A stretch of 64,000 nucleotides of DNA from an uncultured Coriobacteriaceae bacterium (GTDB taxonomy: Bacteria; Actinomycetota; Coriobacteriia; Coriobacteriales; Atopobiaceae), in NCBI GenBank assembly GCA_902788705.1, contig CADALE010000004.1:1-64000 (forward strand), in the 5' to 3' direction. The notes below the pieces were generated by a model. It worked only from the letters and a program-made list of their open reading frames with translations. It was not told the DNA's origin and ran no database searches. Shown one piece after another: positions 10,115-19,156 of the stretch. A program made the translations under genes and the position numbers. Each line of letters starts with the position of its first letter. Within the stretch, counting starts at the first letter, position 1.

Positions 10115-10147
10115 AGGCTTCCCTCACGCCATGCGTGAGGGAAGCCT
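10115..10147. repeat. perfect 15-bp intercistronic palindrome
   Basis: Arms of 15 bases (aggcttccctcacgc) flank a three-base loop in the gap between the methyltransferase stop and the DUF1016 start. No run of T follows on the coding strand, so it fits an mRNA-stability or partial-attenuation hairpin better than a full terminator. Confidence 0.7.
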
Positions 10148-10175
10148 AGCAGATGTCCCGGACAGAAATCGATAC

Positions 10176-13100
10176 CTACCCTTTGCCTGTACCGTACTTA
10201 TCAGCGAAGAAGGCCCATGCTGTACGGTAGTCCTCCACGCGGTCGCAGGTGTCGAAGGGTGCCACGTACTCGATGGTGCGCTCCACCGGTCCTCCGGGCA
10301 GGGTGTCGTCGATGTAGGTCTTGGGGTAGACGCCTGACGTGCAGGCATCTATGTCGCCAAAGGCGTTCTTGAACTCCGTGGGCTTGTACTTGAAGTTGCC
10401 CATGGCCTTGCGCGAGCACACCACACGGCCGTTGACGTCGTACCATGTCTCGCGCTCGTAGGACTGGAGCACCGAAAAGTCGAGCTGGTAGACGGTGATG
10501 AGCTGGTCGAGCGTGAGTCCGAGTGCCATCGAGACAAGTACGTCGAGCTCGACGAGTGCCTGCCGGCGCTGGTAATCCTTGCGCAGCGGCGTCTCCCAGC
10601 GCCACTCGTCCGTGAGGGAGGAGAAGGTGCTCGCGGGAAGGCGTGGGTCATCTTTTGCCCAGGAGTAGCTGGCGAACTCGGGCTGCCACACGTCACGCCA
10701 CAGGTCAGCGTAGTCGCGCGTAAGGCAATTGAGCAGGAGGGCACGGCAAGCGATTTCGTCGTTGAGGGGGCTGTCAGGTACGGGGAAGGACATCGTGGTT
10801 GCGTAGTTTACATGTCCTTTTCCATTGGCGCGCACGAAGTAGTCATAAGGAATCGAAGCGTAGCAGCCCGCCATCAAAGCCAGCAATTTCCCGCCGTAAG
10901 CGGGAAATTGCTGGTGTTTACCCGTGTCTCCAGACATGGGTACACACCATCCAAAGATGGTGTGTACCCATGTCTGACCCGGTGCTAGAATGGCTGCCTG
11001 CAGCGTTCGCTCACTGCTGCAACCAACGAACTCACGGTTCGCAAGCGCATAGTATGAAGTGAGTGGCTTCCCCCATGGAGTTTGAGGTACCCGCTTGCCC
11101 CACTCCTCAAGCGAGCATAATCTAGCGTATTTAGTTCTCACAAGATAATCTTCGCCTATTGATTCCAAATCAATCGCAAGATAATCATTGTTTGAATTGT
11201 ATTCTGTTTTTACACATTGCATAACTGGATTAAGAAGCCCAATGAATGGGGAGGCATAGATAGATTCACTTAAACAGCTGGGATGCGCGATGGAATCAAA
11301 AATGGTTCCGTCTTTTCGTGAGTTTGTTTCATTCCAGCATTGTGATGTCATTATGGTTATGCTTGTAGATCCCAACACATATTCTTGTTCGGCAAAAGCT
11401 CTCAGCACTTCAACCAATGATTGTGCATGTATTGATGGCACAAGCGTTTCTCCCAGCGACTCTCCACCAAATACTCTACGAAATACTTCGAGCTCACTTC
11501 CGGTGACATGAATGATTCTCGCAGGATGTCCTGTTAGGCACCAATTCCCATCGGAATCTCTAATCGCTGGCACCAATCCAATCCCATCGGATTCGTAAGA
11601 CTCGTCGATAGTGCTTGCAGAAAAAACGTTCGATATTGAATCGAAAGAACTCTGGCTACCATGAGGTCCGTATATATTGATTGAAAATCGCATTCTCCCA
11701 TGGTCATTTGTCCCTCTAAACAGATTGAGTTCGTTCTCAAATTGAAAATGCTTGCGATAGCGCAGGAACATCTCAGATTTAAGAAGGGCTGCGTTTGATT
11801 CTGAGAGTATGCCATCAGGATGAATGAAAGCTGTAATCCCGTGCGTAGCCAATGAATCCCATGCTCTAGGCAAGAAACAACGGTATAGGTTCGCCTTTTG
11901 TCCCTTGAGCAGCGGATAGTTCTGCACGGCGTTGAGGAAGCTCTTCTGTCCCGTCATCTTTACGTACTCGGACAGATACGTGTTACGTGCCGCAGGGTTC
12001 TCAAGCGCCTCGCCACGTTGCCGCGCCGTCTGGTCTGCCGAGAGCTTCTTGACGGCAAATCGTGGATCGTCGTCCGAGAGCACGGCCTGCTCGCTCCATT
12101 CCAACTTGATCCAGGGCGGGTTCCCTAGCAGCAGATCGAACCCGCCACGTGCCTCGAACACGTCTGCAAACTCCAGCTCCCAGTGGAAGAAGTGCTGGCG
12201 CTCGGAGATCTCTCTCACCACCGCGAGTCGCGGGAACTGGCTGCACAGCTTGTCGAGGTCTACCTCGTTCTCAAGACCGAACTGCAGCTGCATCTGGCGC
12301 AGCTCGCGGTCCTTGTCCGTCTGGAACTCCTCGCCCAAGTCCAGTTGCGTTTGCTGCATAGTCTGCTCTTCGACGCCCACCACGCCCGATACCGTGCCGA
12401 TGAGGATGAAGGACATGTCCATGAGGAACTCGTCGCGCGAGGGGAGTAGGTCCGCCTTGTCGATTGGCCAGAACCACAGCGAGCACCAGTAGTCCATCGC
12501 AAACTTGAGACGCGCATAGGGGCCGGCGTTGCGCGCATGTTCGCTGCGATAGAACTGGGCGAGCACCTGGTCCTTCTGGCGGATGCTCGTGCGGCTTGGC
12601 CGTGCCGCCTCGTCATGTCCGAAGCAATGGAGCTCATCGAGCGTCAGACGACGAAGCTCGCGCTGCTGCTCTACCTGCTTCTTCCACAGGTCGTCGACCA
12701 CGTAGGAGAGCTCGCGCAGGCTCTTGACCTCGTCGGTACGGTAGGGCTGCGTAAAGCCCTTCCGCCAGCGGTTGATATCAGCGATGGCCTGAGGTTCCAG
12801 ACCTTTGATGACCTTGTCCCCGTAGTCGGCCATGCCCGGGTCGCCTACCAAGAAGTGGTAGACGCGATGGCTCTTTGAGCAGCCCGTCTCGAAGCCCACG
12901 CGCTCAGGCTCGTGGTCGTACCAGCGGATGCCCTTGGTCTTGGAAGAGAGGTCCTTCTCGGTATATCCCTGCCGGCGTGCACCGATGAGCGAGTTGCCGC
13001 AGTGCAGCTGGTTGCCAAACCAGGGCACGTGACCGTCCTGGCTGATGGTGTTGAGCCAGAGGGATACCTCTCCCAGCTCCACGGCGATGGGGTTGAGGTC

Positions 13101-14951
13101 GATGCCGTACACATTGCGGTCGGCGATGAACATCTTGACGCGCTGCAGCTCGAGCTGTCGCTGGTCGTGCGGGATGGACTGTCCCAGCTCCTCCTGCTTC
13201 TTTGCGAGATACGCCTCTGCCAGCTGGTTGATCGCCTCGTTCAAGAATGCCGCCGAGCCCATGGCGGGCTCGCAGATGGTGAGGCTCAAGATCTGGTCGG
13301 CCGTCTTGCCCTGCAGGAGTTCCTTGAGAGCGTATTTGACGAGGCACTGCGTGAGGCTCTCGGGCGTGTAGTACGAGGCTGACTGCTCGCGCTCGCGCCC
13401 GGCCAGGCGATAGATGAAGTGTCCCTTCTCATAGGTCCTCAGCTCGCCGGCGCGAGGATCGGGCTTCTCGTAGCGCACCCTTTCGTCCTCGGTGTACTGG
13501 CCCAGCTCCGCCTCAGTGACGAAGTATCCCACGTCGAGCTCGTTGAATTTGTCCTTTGCCCGCTTGACCTCGTAGAGCGTCTCTTGGGCAATGAAGCCGC
13601 GATACGAGAGCAGGGCCTCGTACACGCTGCCCAGCTGGTTGATGCCGAGCGTACCGTAGCTCACGCGCTCGGAGCGTCCCTTTGCGGGGTGCGTGTAGCT
13701 CATCTTGTCGACGATCTGCAGCATGACGGAATCGCGCAGGCGTGCGCCGTCGATGAGTGGGGTGCGCTTGCGGTCGAAGATGTGTGCCTTGAGGGGCGGC
13801 ACGATAAAGACGTCGTTGGTGGAGCCGGCTGCGAGCAGGCTCTGGTACTGCTGCTCGTCTGTGGGGTAGCCGTCGTATACCAGCTCGCAGGCTATGCGGA
13901 GTGTGCGATCGATGTAGTCTGTGTCCGCTCCCGAAGCATCGATGCCGTCGCGGTGGCTCTCCGCAATGGTGCGGATGGACTCAAGCGAGTAAGACTTGAG
14001 ATAGGCCTCAGACTTGGTGGGCGCAAAGCCCAGGTCGGGTCGCGCCTCCATGAAGAGCAGGAAGAGCATGCGGTACATGTAGCGGAGGCATTCGATCGTA
14101 AGCTCGCCCGCGTCGATAGGGTCCTTGTCGAGGCCGTGGCCCTTGTTGTGCGTCCAGTCGTAGATGACCTCGTTGCCAAGTAGCTCCACGCACTCGCGCA
14201 GGGCGTATCGCAGCGAGTCGGACACCTCTGATGCGTGCTCGCGAGACTCGCGTTCGAGCTCGTCGAGCAGAATGTCGCCTGTCTGTGGGCAGAGGCTGCT
14301 GTATGCCAAGAACGTCGCCACCGCTTGGAAGGAGGATTCCTCGCGCCTGCGGAAGATCTCATCCATGTCGAAGGACAGGTAGCGCTTCTCTGGCCACTTG
14401 TTTCGGTCGACAAGCACCAGCTCCTTGGGACTGGCAAGGATGACGAAGCGGGCGGGATGTGCGACGTCGAGGAGCAGGACGTCAAGCGCCTCCTCGCACG
14501 AGAGGCCACAGGTGAGGGCATCCTCTTCTTCCGCAAGGCTCAGGGGCATCGTAGAGAGGAGGTCTTCCTCGCCCTTGGGCTGGCAGGCGATGACCCACAC
14601 GCGCGGCCTGTTGTCCGCGTCCCAATACTCTGCCATCAGGGGCACGAGGGTGCCGTCGGGAAGTGGTATCTGATCCGGCTGGGCTTCTGGGTACCCCAGG
14701 GCGTTGAGGTAGGCGTCCAGCATCTCGCGGGAGCTGTCTTGGGAACGACGCAGGCCGCCTTCTCCAAAGAGCCGGTAGTACAGCGTGCTGGTATCGCGCA
14801 GGTTCTGATAGGGCGTCCGCGCATCCGTGTCCTTGGCGACGGCCTTCCAGCCTTGGACGGCCTCCTTCACGCTCTGCTCGAAGTAGGTGGACAGATAGTG
14901 GTCCGTGTAGAACTCGTTGACGCTGCTGATGCCGGTGAGGTCTATAGCCAT
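10176..14951 (-). CDS. large Eco57I-type class I N6-adenine DNA methyltransferase (DrmMI-like)
   Basis: 1591 residues. SAM-binding motif I is EPAMGSAAFLNE near residue 560; catalytic motif IV is LLLGNPPWIK near 940, the NPPW form of N6-adenine methyltransferases. A long N-terminal domain (KRYLSFDMDEIFRRREE...) and a long C-terminal part, presumably for target recognition, surround the core. No separate nuclease motif is evident. Known members of this class protect self DNA in type IIG and class 1 DISARM-like loci. It starts three bases after the SNF2 helicase stop. DNA coding for residues about 1040-1290 is visibly AT-richer than the rest, and two perfect palindromes at 10880-10976 are translated in frame, adding a run such as WCVPMSGDTGKHQQFPAYGG. 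Confidence 0.88.
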   Translation of the reverse strand: MAIDLTGISSVNEFYTDHYLSTYFEQSVKEAVQGWKAVAKDTDARTPYQNLRDTSTLYYRLFGEGGLRRSQDSSREMLDAYLNALGYPEAQPDQIPLPDGTLVPLMAEYWDADNRPRVWVIACQPKGEEDLLSTMPLSLAEEEDALTCGLSCEEALDVLLLDVAHPARFVILASPKELVLVDRNKWPEKRYLSFDMDEIFRRREESSFQAVATFLAYSSLCPQTGDILLDELERESREHASEVSDSLRYALRECVELLGNEVIYDWTHNKGHGLDKDPIDAGELTIECLRYMYRMLFLLFMEARPDLGFAPTKSEAYLKSYSLESIRTIAESHRDGIDASGADTDYIDRTLRIACELVYDGYPTDEQQYQSLLAAGSTNDVFIVPPLKAHIFDRKRTPLIDGARLRDSVMLQIVDKMSYTHPAKGRSERVSYGTLGINQLGSVYEALLSYRGFIAQETLYEVKRAKDKFNELDVGYFVTEAELGQYTEDERVRYEKPDPRAGELRTYEKGHFIYRLAGREREQSASYYTPESLTQCLVKYALKELLQGKTADQILSLTICEPAMGSAAFLNEAINQLAEAYLAKKQEELGQSIPHDQRQLELQRVKMFIADRNVYGIDLNPIAVELGEVSLWLNTISQDGHVPWFGNQLHCGNSLIGARRQGYTEKDLSSKTKGIRWYDHEPERVGFETGCSKSHRVYHFLVGDPGMADYGDKVIKGLEPQAIADINRWRKGFTQPYRTDEVKSLRELSYVVDDLWKKQVEQQRELRRLTLDELHCFGHDEAARPSRTSIRQKDQVLAQFYRSEHARNAGPYARLKFAMDYWCSLWFWPIDKADLLPSRDEFLMDMSFILIGTVSGVVGVEEQTMQQTQLDLGEEFQTDKDRELRQMQLQFGLENEVDLDKLCSQFPRLAVVREISERQHFFHWELEFADVFEARGGFDLLLGNPPWIKLEWSEQAVLSDDDPRFAVKKLSADQTARQRGEALENPAARNTYLSEYVKMTGQKSFLNAVQNYPLLKGQKANLYRCFLPRAWDSLATHGITAFIHPDGILSESNAALLKSEMFLRYRKHFQFENELNLFRGTNDHGRMRFSINIYGPHGSQSSFDSISNVFSASTIDESYESDGIGLVPAIRDSDGNWCLTGHPARIIHVTGSELEVFRRVFGGESLGETLVPSIHAQSLVEVLRAFAEQEYVLGSTSITIMTSQCWNETNSRKDGTIFDSIAHPSCLSESIYASPFIGLLNPVMQCVKTEYNSNNDYLAIDLESIGEDYLVRTKYARLCSLEEWGKRVPQTPWGKPLTSYYALANREFVGCSSERTLQAAILAPGQTWVHTIFGWCVPMSGDTGKHQQFPAYGGKLLALMAGCYASIPYDYFVRANGKGHVNYATTMSFPVPDSPLNDEIACRALLLNCLTRDYADLWRDVWQPEFASYSWAKDDPRLPASTFSSLTDEWRWETPLRKDYQRRQALVELDVLVSMALGLTLDQLITVYQLDFSVLQSYERETWYDVNGRVVCSRKAMGNFKYKPTEFKNAFGDIDACTSGVYPKTYIDDTLPGGPVERTIEYVAPFDTCDRVEDYRTAWAFFADKYGTGKG
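10880..10914. repeat. perfect 15-bp palindrome inside the methyltransferase gene
   Basis: Arms of 15 bases (ccagcaatttcccgc and its complement) flank a five-base loop, cgtaa. The frame is open across it. Confidence 0.85.
10931..10976. repeat. perfect 21-bp palindrome inside the methyltransferase gene
   Basis: Arms of 21 bases at 10931-10951 and 10956-10976 flank a four-base loop, caaa. An upstream segment at 10919-10929 (tacccgtgtct) is a one-mismatch copy of part of the right arm and could pair with the left arm instead, giving two alternative folds. The reading frame continues through all of it. Confidence 0.88.
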
Positions 14952-14954
14952 CTC

Positions 14955-17789
14955 TTACGCTCCCACGAATGCGGCTTGGATGCGAATGTTGGGGTTGTCC
15001 TCGATCTCGAGGGTGTCGCTGACCCATTCGACGTACTGGTCAAAGAGGTCGTCAATCTCTGCTGCCTTTCGCGTGCGCACGCTCTCGAACGTGGGAAGGG
15101 CGAGCTGCACCTCCTTGTGCCGTTCGCGCAGGCGCTCCAGATTGTCACTTTCCTCGTAGATGTGCGGGTCAATCCTCTGTTTGTACGCATCGAAAAACTT
15201 GGTCATGTGCTTGTGCGCTTCGGCGACAACCAAGGGACAGAGCGTGCCGGCATGCTGAGCTTCCTGGTCGGTCGTCAGCAGCTGGTTGGGGATTCGCTCG
15301 TCATCGATCTCCGTCAGTTTGACGACCTGGTCGAGCGTGAGCTCACGCTCGAAAGACCCGTTCTCGAAGAGCAGACCGAACCATTCGTCTACGACAGGCG
15401 ACGACTTCCGGTTTGGGAAGATGCCCTGTACGAGGAAGAGGGTTTGGCCAGCAGCGAGTCCCTTGACGCCCACGAGAGGAGCTTCATCACGCTGGAAGAG
15501 CTGCATCGAGGCCTTGTCCTCGATCCACTCGAAGATCGGGTGCAGACGCCAGAGATACTGTGCCTGGGGCCAGTTGCCCAGTTCGAACTCCGTGCTGCGG
15601 GCGCGCTCGGCATCCTCCATGCAATACGCCTTGTCGGGACTGAGCACCAGCGTGTCGCTATTGACAGTGCGCTCTGGTGCGATCTTCTTGAGCCGGCGGG
15701 CAAGCTCGCCGCTCGGGTCGACCCGCAGGCGAAGTCCCCGCACCTTGTCGAGCTGCTGGCGGCTCTGGACGCCGGAGTCCTTGCCAAAGGCCTCCAGTCC
15801 TTCCTGCAGGAACTCCATGTCGTCGAGCAGGGTGTGGTCCTCGATCGTGGGAACCTGCCCCGCGGCCTGCTCCTGCGCCTTTTCGATAAAGAGGTCGAAG
15901 AGCGAGAAGTCGTCATCTCCACCGTCGTCGACGAAAGCCTGCTCAAACGCCTCGGCGTCTGAGCCAGTCTCGAGCGCCTGCTCCACCACGCGGGTCTCGT
16001 CCTCCACATTGAACTTGCCGAGGAGCATGGAGGGGTCCCCGATGTTGTCGTGCGCCTGCCTCTCCTTCTCGATGAGAATCTCTATGATGCGGGCATCACC
16101 TTTGATGCGGTCGTTCTTGGCTTCGGTCGTGAGGAAGCGAATCTCGGGCCGACGCTTCTGGCCGTAGCGGTCGATGCGCCCGTTTCGCTGCTGGAACACC
16201 ATGAGCGACCATGGCGTGTCAAAGTGGACAAGGCGATGGCAGAGATAGTGCAGGTTGATGCCCTCGGACGCCACGTCTGAGGCCACGAGCACCCGAACCG
16301 GCGCGGCCTCGTTGCCGAACTCTGCCACGAGGTCCTGTTGTTCCATGTCGCTCATGCCGCCGTACATGGTGCGGACTGCCGCATCGTCCATGCCGAGGTC
16401 GCGCTTCAGATGCTCGGCTATCCATCTCATGGTTTCGATGCGCTCGGTAAAGATGACCAGGCGGTCCGTCGCATCGCCAGGGTGCCATCCGAAGGCTGGG
16501 TCCCTCAAAAGGGTGAGCAGTCCCTGATAGCGCGAGAACGAACCTTCGCCTATGCGCCGTACAGCGTCATGGAATGCGCGTAGCTGGTCGGCGTCGTGCG
16601 TGCTGTCGGAATCGGTGCGATCGGAAATCCTTGCAAGCCTCTGCTCGATTGTCTTGAGGCATGCTGCGGGACTCGAGAAGAGCGCCTTCTCCAAGACGAT
16701 CTTGAAGAGGCTCGTACTTGCGCCTCGGCGCCTTGCGTCCATCTTGAGGTCGAGCTCTTCGAAGACGTCGTAGGCATGCTCTTCGGCAGGACTCGCGACG
16801 GTTGGCACGAGCTCCACGTTCCTCGACAGGAAGGTGCCAGCGGCTTGGTCGCGCACGTCCTTCTTGAAGCGGCGAACACAGAGGCCCTTGATGTCCTCGG
16901 GCGTGTAGCTGTCTGGGTCTGCAATCGCGGTCGGATCCAGCATGTTCATGAGCGAGGCGAAGCTGCGGGGCCTGCCGTCATGGGGTGTAGCCGAGAGCAT
17001 GATGAGCGTGTCCGAGCGGTTCTTGAGCCGTTCAGCCAGGCGGTTGCGCTGGGAGCGCGCGCCTCGCTCGGCGACGTTTTGAGCCTCGTCGACCACAATG
17101 ATGTCCCAATAGGCGTTTTCGAGGTGGATGCCGTACTCGACCCCACGCTTGATGGTGTCTATGGAGACGATCGCCTTGTCGTAATAGAAGAAGGGGTTGG
17201 CATTGGAGGGAAGCTCGGCACGAATGCGCTGGATCTTTGCGGAGTCGAGTCGCACGAGCGGGATGGTGAACCGGTTCCACATCTCCATCTGGAACTGTGT
17301 GAGCATGCTCTTCTCGGTGATCACGAGGATTCGCTTGCCCCTGCCACGTGCGATGAGCTCGCTCATGAGGATGCCAGCCTCAAGGGTTTTGCCCAAGCCC
17401 ACGGTGTCGGCTATCAAGATGCGCTGGCGAGTGTGCCTGAGCGCCTGGTACGCAGGTTCGAGCTGGTAGGTAAGCGGCTCCATGGCAGCGTGCTGACCGA
17501 CGTGCAGCGCATCGTCAGTGGGAATCTTGCGACGCAAGGCGCTCTCGAGGTAGAGCCTCGTGTTACGGTACATGGGGGAGGTGTCCACCACGAGCTTGGT
17601 GTGGGCGGGGTCTACTGGCGTGACTTCATCCAGGTCAGAGAGGAAGACAGCCTCGCGCCCATGTACGAGAGGGCTGATTCCCTCGCAGTGAAACGCCCTG
17701 CTGCCGAGCGTGTTGGTGTTGATGCGCTTTACGAGCCACTCTTCACCACGAATGAGTACGCGCGAGCCGGGGGCAATGTCTGCCGTCAT
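14955..17789 (-). CDS. SNF2-family helicase/translocase, DrmD-like
   Basis: 944 residues. The Walker A motif is ADTVGLGKTLEAG (GLGKT at 131-135), Walker B is VVDEAQN near 234, then LSATPHDGRP (motif III) and a C-terminal helicase domain with ASDVASEGINLHYLC and QRNGRIDRYGQ (motifs V-VI). The short GLGKT spacing and QRxGRIDR ending are typical of SNF2/HepA-like enzymes, including DrmD, which starts class 1 DISARM operons before an adenine methyltransferase, as here. It uses ATP to move along DNA. Its ATG overlaps the stop of the preceding small gene by one base (TAATG), so the two are translationally coupled. Confidence 0.87.
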   Translation of the reverse strand: MTADIAPGSRVLIRGEEWLVKRINTNTLGSRAFHCEGISPLVHGREAVFLSDLDEVTPVDPAHTKLVVDTSPMYRNTRLYLESALRRKIPTDDALHVGQHAAMEPLTYQLEPAYQALRHTRQRILIADTVGLGKTLEAGILMSELIARGRGKRILVITEKSMLTQFQMEMWNRFTIPLVRLDSAKIQRIRAELPSNANPFFYYDKAIVSIDTIKRGVEYGIHLENAYWDIIVVDEAQNVAERGARSQRNRLAERLKNRSDTLIMLSATPHDGRPRSFASLMNMLDPTAIADPDSYTPEDIKGLCVRRFKKDVRDQAAGTFLSRNVELVPTVASPAEEHAYDVFEELDLKMDARRRGASTSLFKIVLEKALFSSPAACLKTIEQRLARISDRTDSDSTHDADQLRAFHDAVRRIGEGSFSRYQGLLTLLRDPAFGWHPGDATDRLVIFTERIETMRWIAEHLKRDLGMDDAAVRTMYGGMSDMEQQDLVAEFGNEAAPVRVLVASDVASEGINLHYLCHRLVHFDTPWSLMVFQQRNGRIDRYGQKRRPEIRFLTTEAKNDRIKGDARIIEILIEKERQAHDNIGDPSMLLGKFNVEDETRVVEQALETGSDAEAFEQAFVDDGGDDDFSLFDLFIEKAQEQAAGQVPTIEDHTLLDDMEFLQEGLEAFGKDSGVQSRQQLDKVRGLRLRVDPSGELARRLKKIAPERTVNSDTLVLSPDKAYCMEDAERARSTEFELGNWPQAQYLWRLHPIFEWIEDKASMQLFQRDEAPLVGVKGLAAGQTLFLVQGIFPNRKSSPVVDEWFGLLFENGSFERELTLDQVVKLTEIDDERIPNQLLTTDQEAQHAGTLCPLVVAEAHKHMTKFFDAYKQRIDPHIYEESDNLERLRERHKEVQLALPTFESVRTRKAAEIDDLFDQYVEWVSDTLEIEDNPNIRIQAAFVGA

Positions 17790-17977
17790 TAGTCCTTCAC
17801 CTCCCGGGCGATGACGTCATCAGCTAGAAGTGCCGTGATATAGGCTGACACGCTCACGCACTTGTCCTCAGCCGCTTTAGCAATCGCCTTCTTGAGCTCG
17901 GGCGTCACGGCAAAGATGATGCGTTCGGTCTTTCGACCATTGAGCATGACCTTGCGGGTGTCCAGTTCTGCAGTCAC
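17789..17977 (-). CDS. ribbon-helix-helix (CopG/ParD-like) small protein
   Basis: 62 residues if started at the GTG at 17977, which has AGGGAGG six bases upstream; an ATG at 17998 gives 69 but has no clear ribosome-binding site. The sequence RIIFAVTPELKKAIAKAAEDKCVSVSAYITALL has the beta strand, helix, turn and helix of ribbon-helix-helix DNA-binding proteins, close to Arc/CopG and many antitoxins. As first gene of the defence operon it may repress it. It may also be the antitoxin partner of the RelE-like domain at the other end of the operon; this is inference. Confidence 0.72.
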   Translation of the reverse strand: MTAELDTRKVMLNGRKTERIIFAVTPELKKAIAKAAEDKCVSVSAYITALLADDVIAREVKD

Positions 17978-18002
17978 AGCGTCCTCCCTGCGAGACATAA
18001 CA

Positions 18003-18036
18003 GTTATATAAGTCTCTCAGTACGCAGATACTTTGA
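18003..18036 (-). promoter_or_regulatory. possible promoter of the defence operon
   Basis: On the minus strand a TATAAC/TATATA -10-like box lies about 30 bases before the GTG start, in a locally AT-rich stretch. No good -35 box is seen at the usual spacing, so the call rests on the -10 and position only. Confidence 0.3.
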
Positions 18037-18256
18037 GTGCAGTGCATCGACGGCTGGCATGAGGGAGCCCTTTCAGCGGCCCTCTAAGCCAGGTTGAGCA
18101 TTCTTGGCTGTTGGGATTGGCGTTTGTTTTGCTGCCAGTGGGTTATCCAGCCTTCTGCATGTAAGAGCTGTACCGCAATTAGTCTCCCGTGATGATTAGA
18201 ATCGGTACAGACGATAAGATTCCGAATCGAACGACGACAGGAGAGCGCGGTAAACC

Positions 18257-19075
18257 ATGCCAATCGATGAAGTGAGTGAGCTGAAAAAAGACGTACTTCC
18301 CGCGGGGTTCATCGTCAAAGACGTGATTGGCAATTCCGAACAGAAGCCGCTCTACAACTACGAGGACTGGCTTAGAGAACTGATAAACGAATCGCCGGCG
18401 TTCATGGCCAAAACAGGTGGGGCGAGATTGGAAGCTCCTGATCAAGAGGCGCACGGGGAAGCCGATGCAATCTCGAGCACATATTGCCTGGATTTCAAAC
18501 TAGCTGCAGGACAGTCGCTGATGCATGCGCTCCGGGAAACCTCTTGGCGGATGATTGTTAATGGTGGGGTGACCTATACTACAACAAGCAGAAGAGAAGG
18601 TCCGATGCGAGGCGTCATTCTGTATGTTGCGCTGAGGCAACAAAGCGTATCCAACCTGCGAAAGTTATGGGATGCAGACACCAAACAAGACTGTGCTGAT
18701 GATATCGAGCGTGAGGTCGCGAGATTTCTGAAGCTTCTCCATACGAGGAAGAATCTTCTCATCCTGTTCCCGTACGTTCTCTATACGGAAGGGGATCTTA
18801 ACTACCCCCTCTACAACGTATGCGATGCAGTCTACTCTGATTTCGCGAAGGCCCTTGATTTGCGCAGCGCACTGAATCCCGGTTTCGACAGCTACCTTGC
18901 ATTCATCAAGGACCAGCATCTAGTCATTGTGGAGAGCTGTCAGGATGGATGGTCTCTATTTGATCGCATGCCCTTGACCTCGAGCAAGACGTTCAAGGAG
19001 ATTGCATGGCGCTATGTGCCCTGTACGCAGGGATGGTTGAATGAACTGGTTGGTATACCAACCACGCGCGTCTAG
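18257..19075 (+). CDS. hypothetical protein at island edge, possible nuclease-like core
   Basis: 272 residues, not recognised with certainty. It is soluble, without signal peptide or membrane segment. A GEADAISSTYCLDFKL stretch near residues 68-83 has the spacing of acidic and D-x-K residues seen in some PD-(D/E)XK nucleases; this is only a resemblance. Later parts (LLILFPYVLY, FDSYLAFI) look like a buried alpha/beta core. It is transcribed away from the defence operon, begins 280 bp from it, and ends about 230 bp before the tRNA fragment marking the island edge. Its base composition is less GC-rich than the chromosome to the right. A defence function is inferred only from location. Confidence 0.7.
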   Translation: MPIDEVSELKKDVLPAGFIVKDVIGNSEQKPLYNYEDWLRELINESPAFMAKTGGARLEAPDQEAHGEADAISSTYCLDFKLAAGQSLMHALRETSWRMIVNGGVTYTTTSRREGPMRGVILYVALRQQSVSNLRKLWDADTKQDCADDIEREVARFLKLLHTRKNLLILFPYVLYTEGDLNYPLYNVCDAVYSDFAKALDLRSALNPGFDSYLAFIKDQHLVIVESCQDGWSLFDRMPLTSSKTFKEIAWRYVPCTQGWLNELVGIPTTRV

Positions 19076-19156
19076 CAAGTGTGGGCTGAGGGGTGACAAT
19101 GCAAGCGCCTTTTGTAGCGGACAGTTAGCAATTGCATCAAATATCTAATTAATATT

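Noticed and set aside
10176-14951. Classic type IIG restriction enzyme with its own nuclease
   Set aside because: No PD-(D/E)XK motif was found at the N-terminus; the layout fits a methyltransferase of a multi-gene system.
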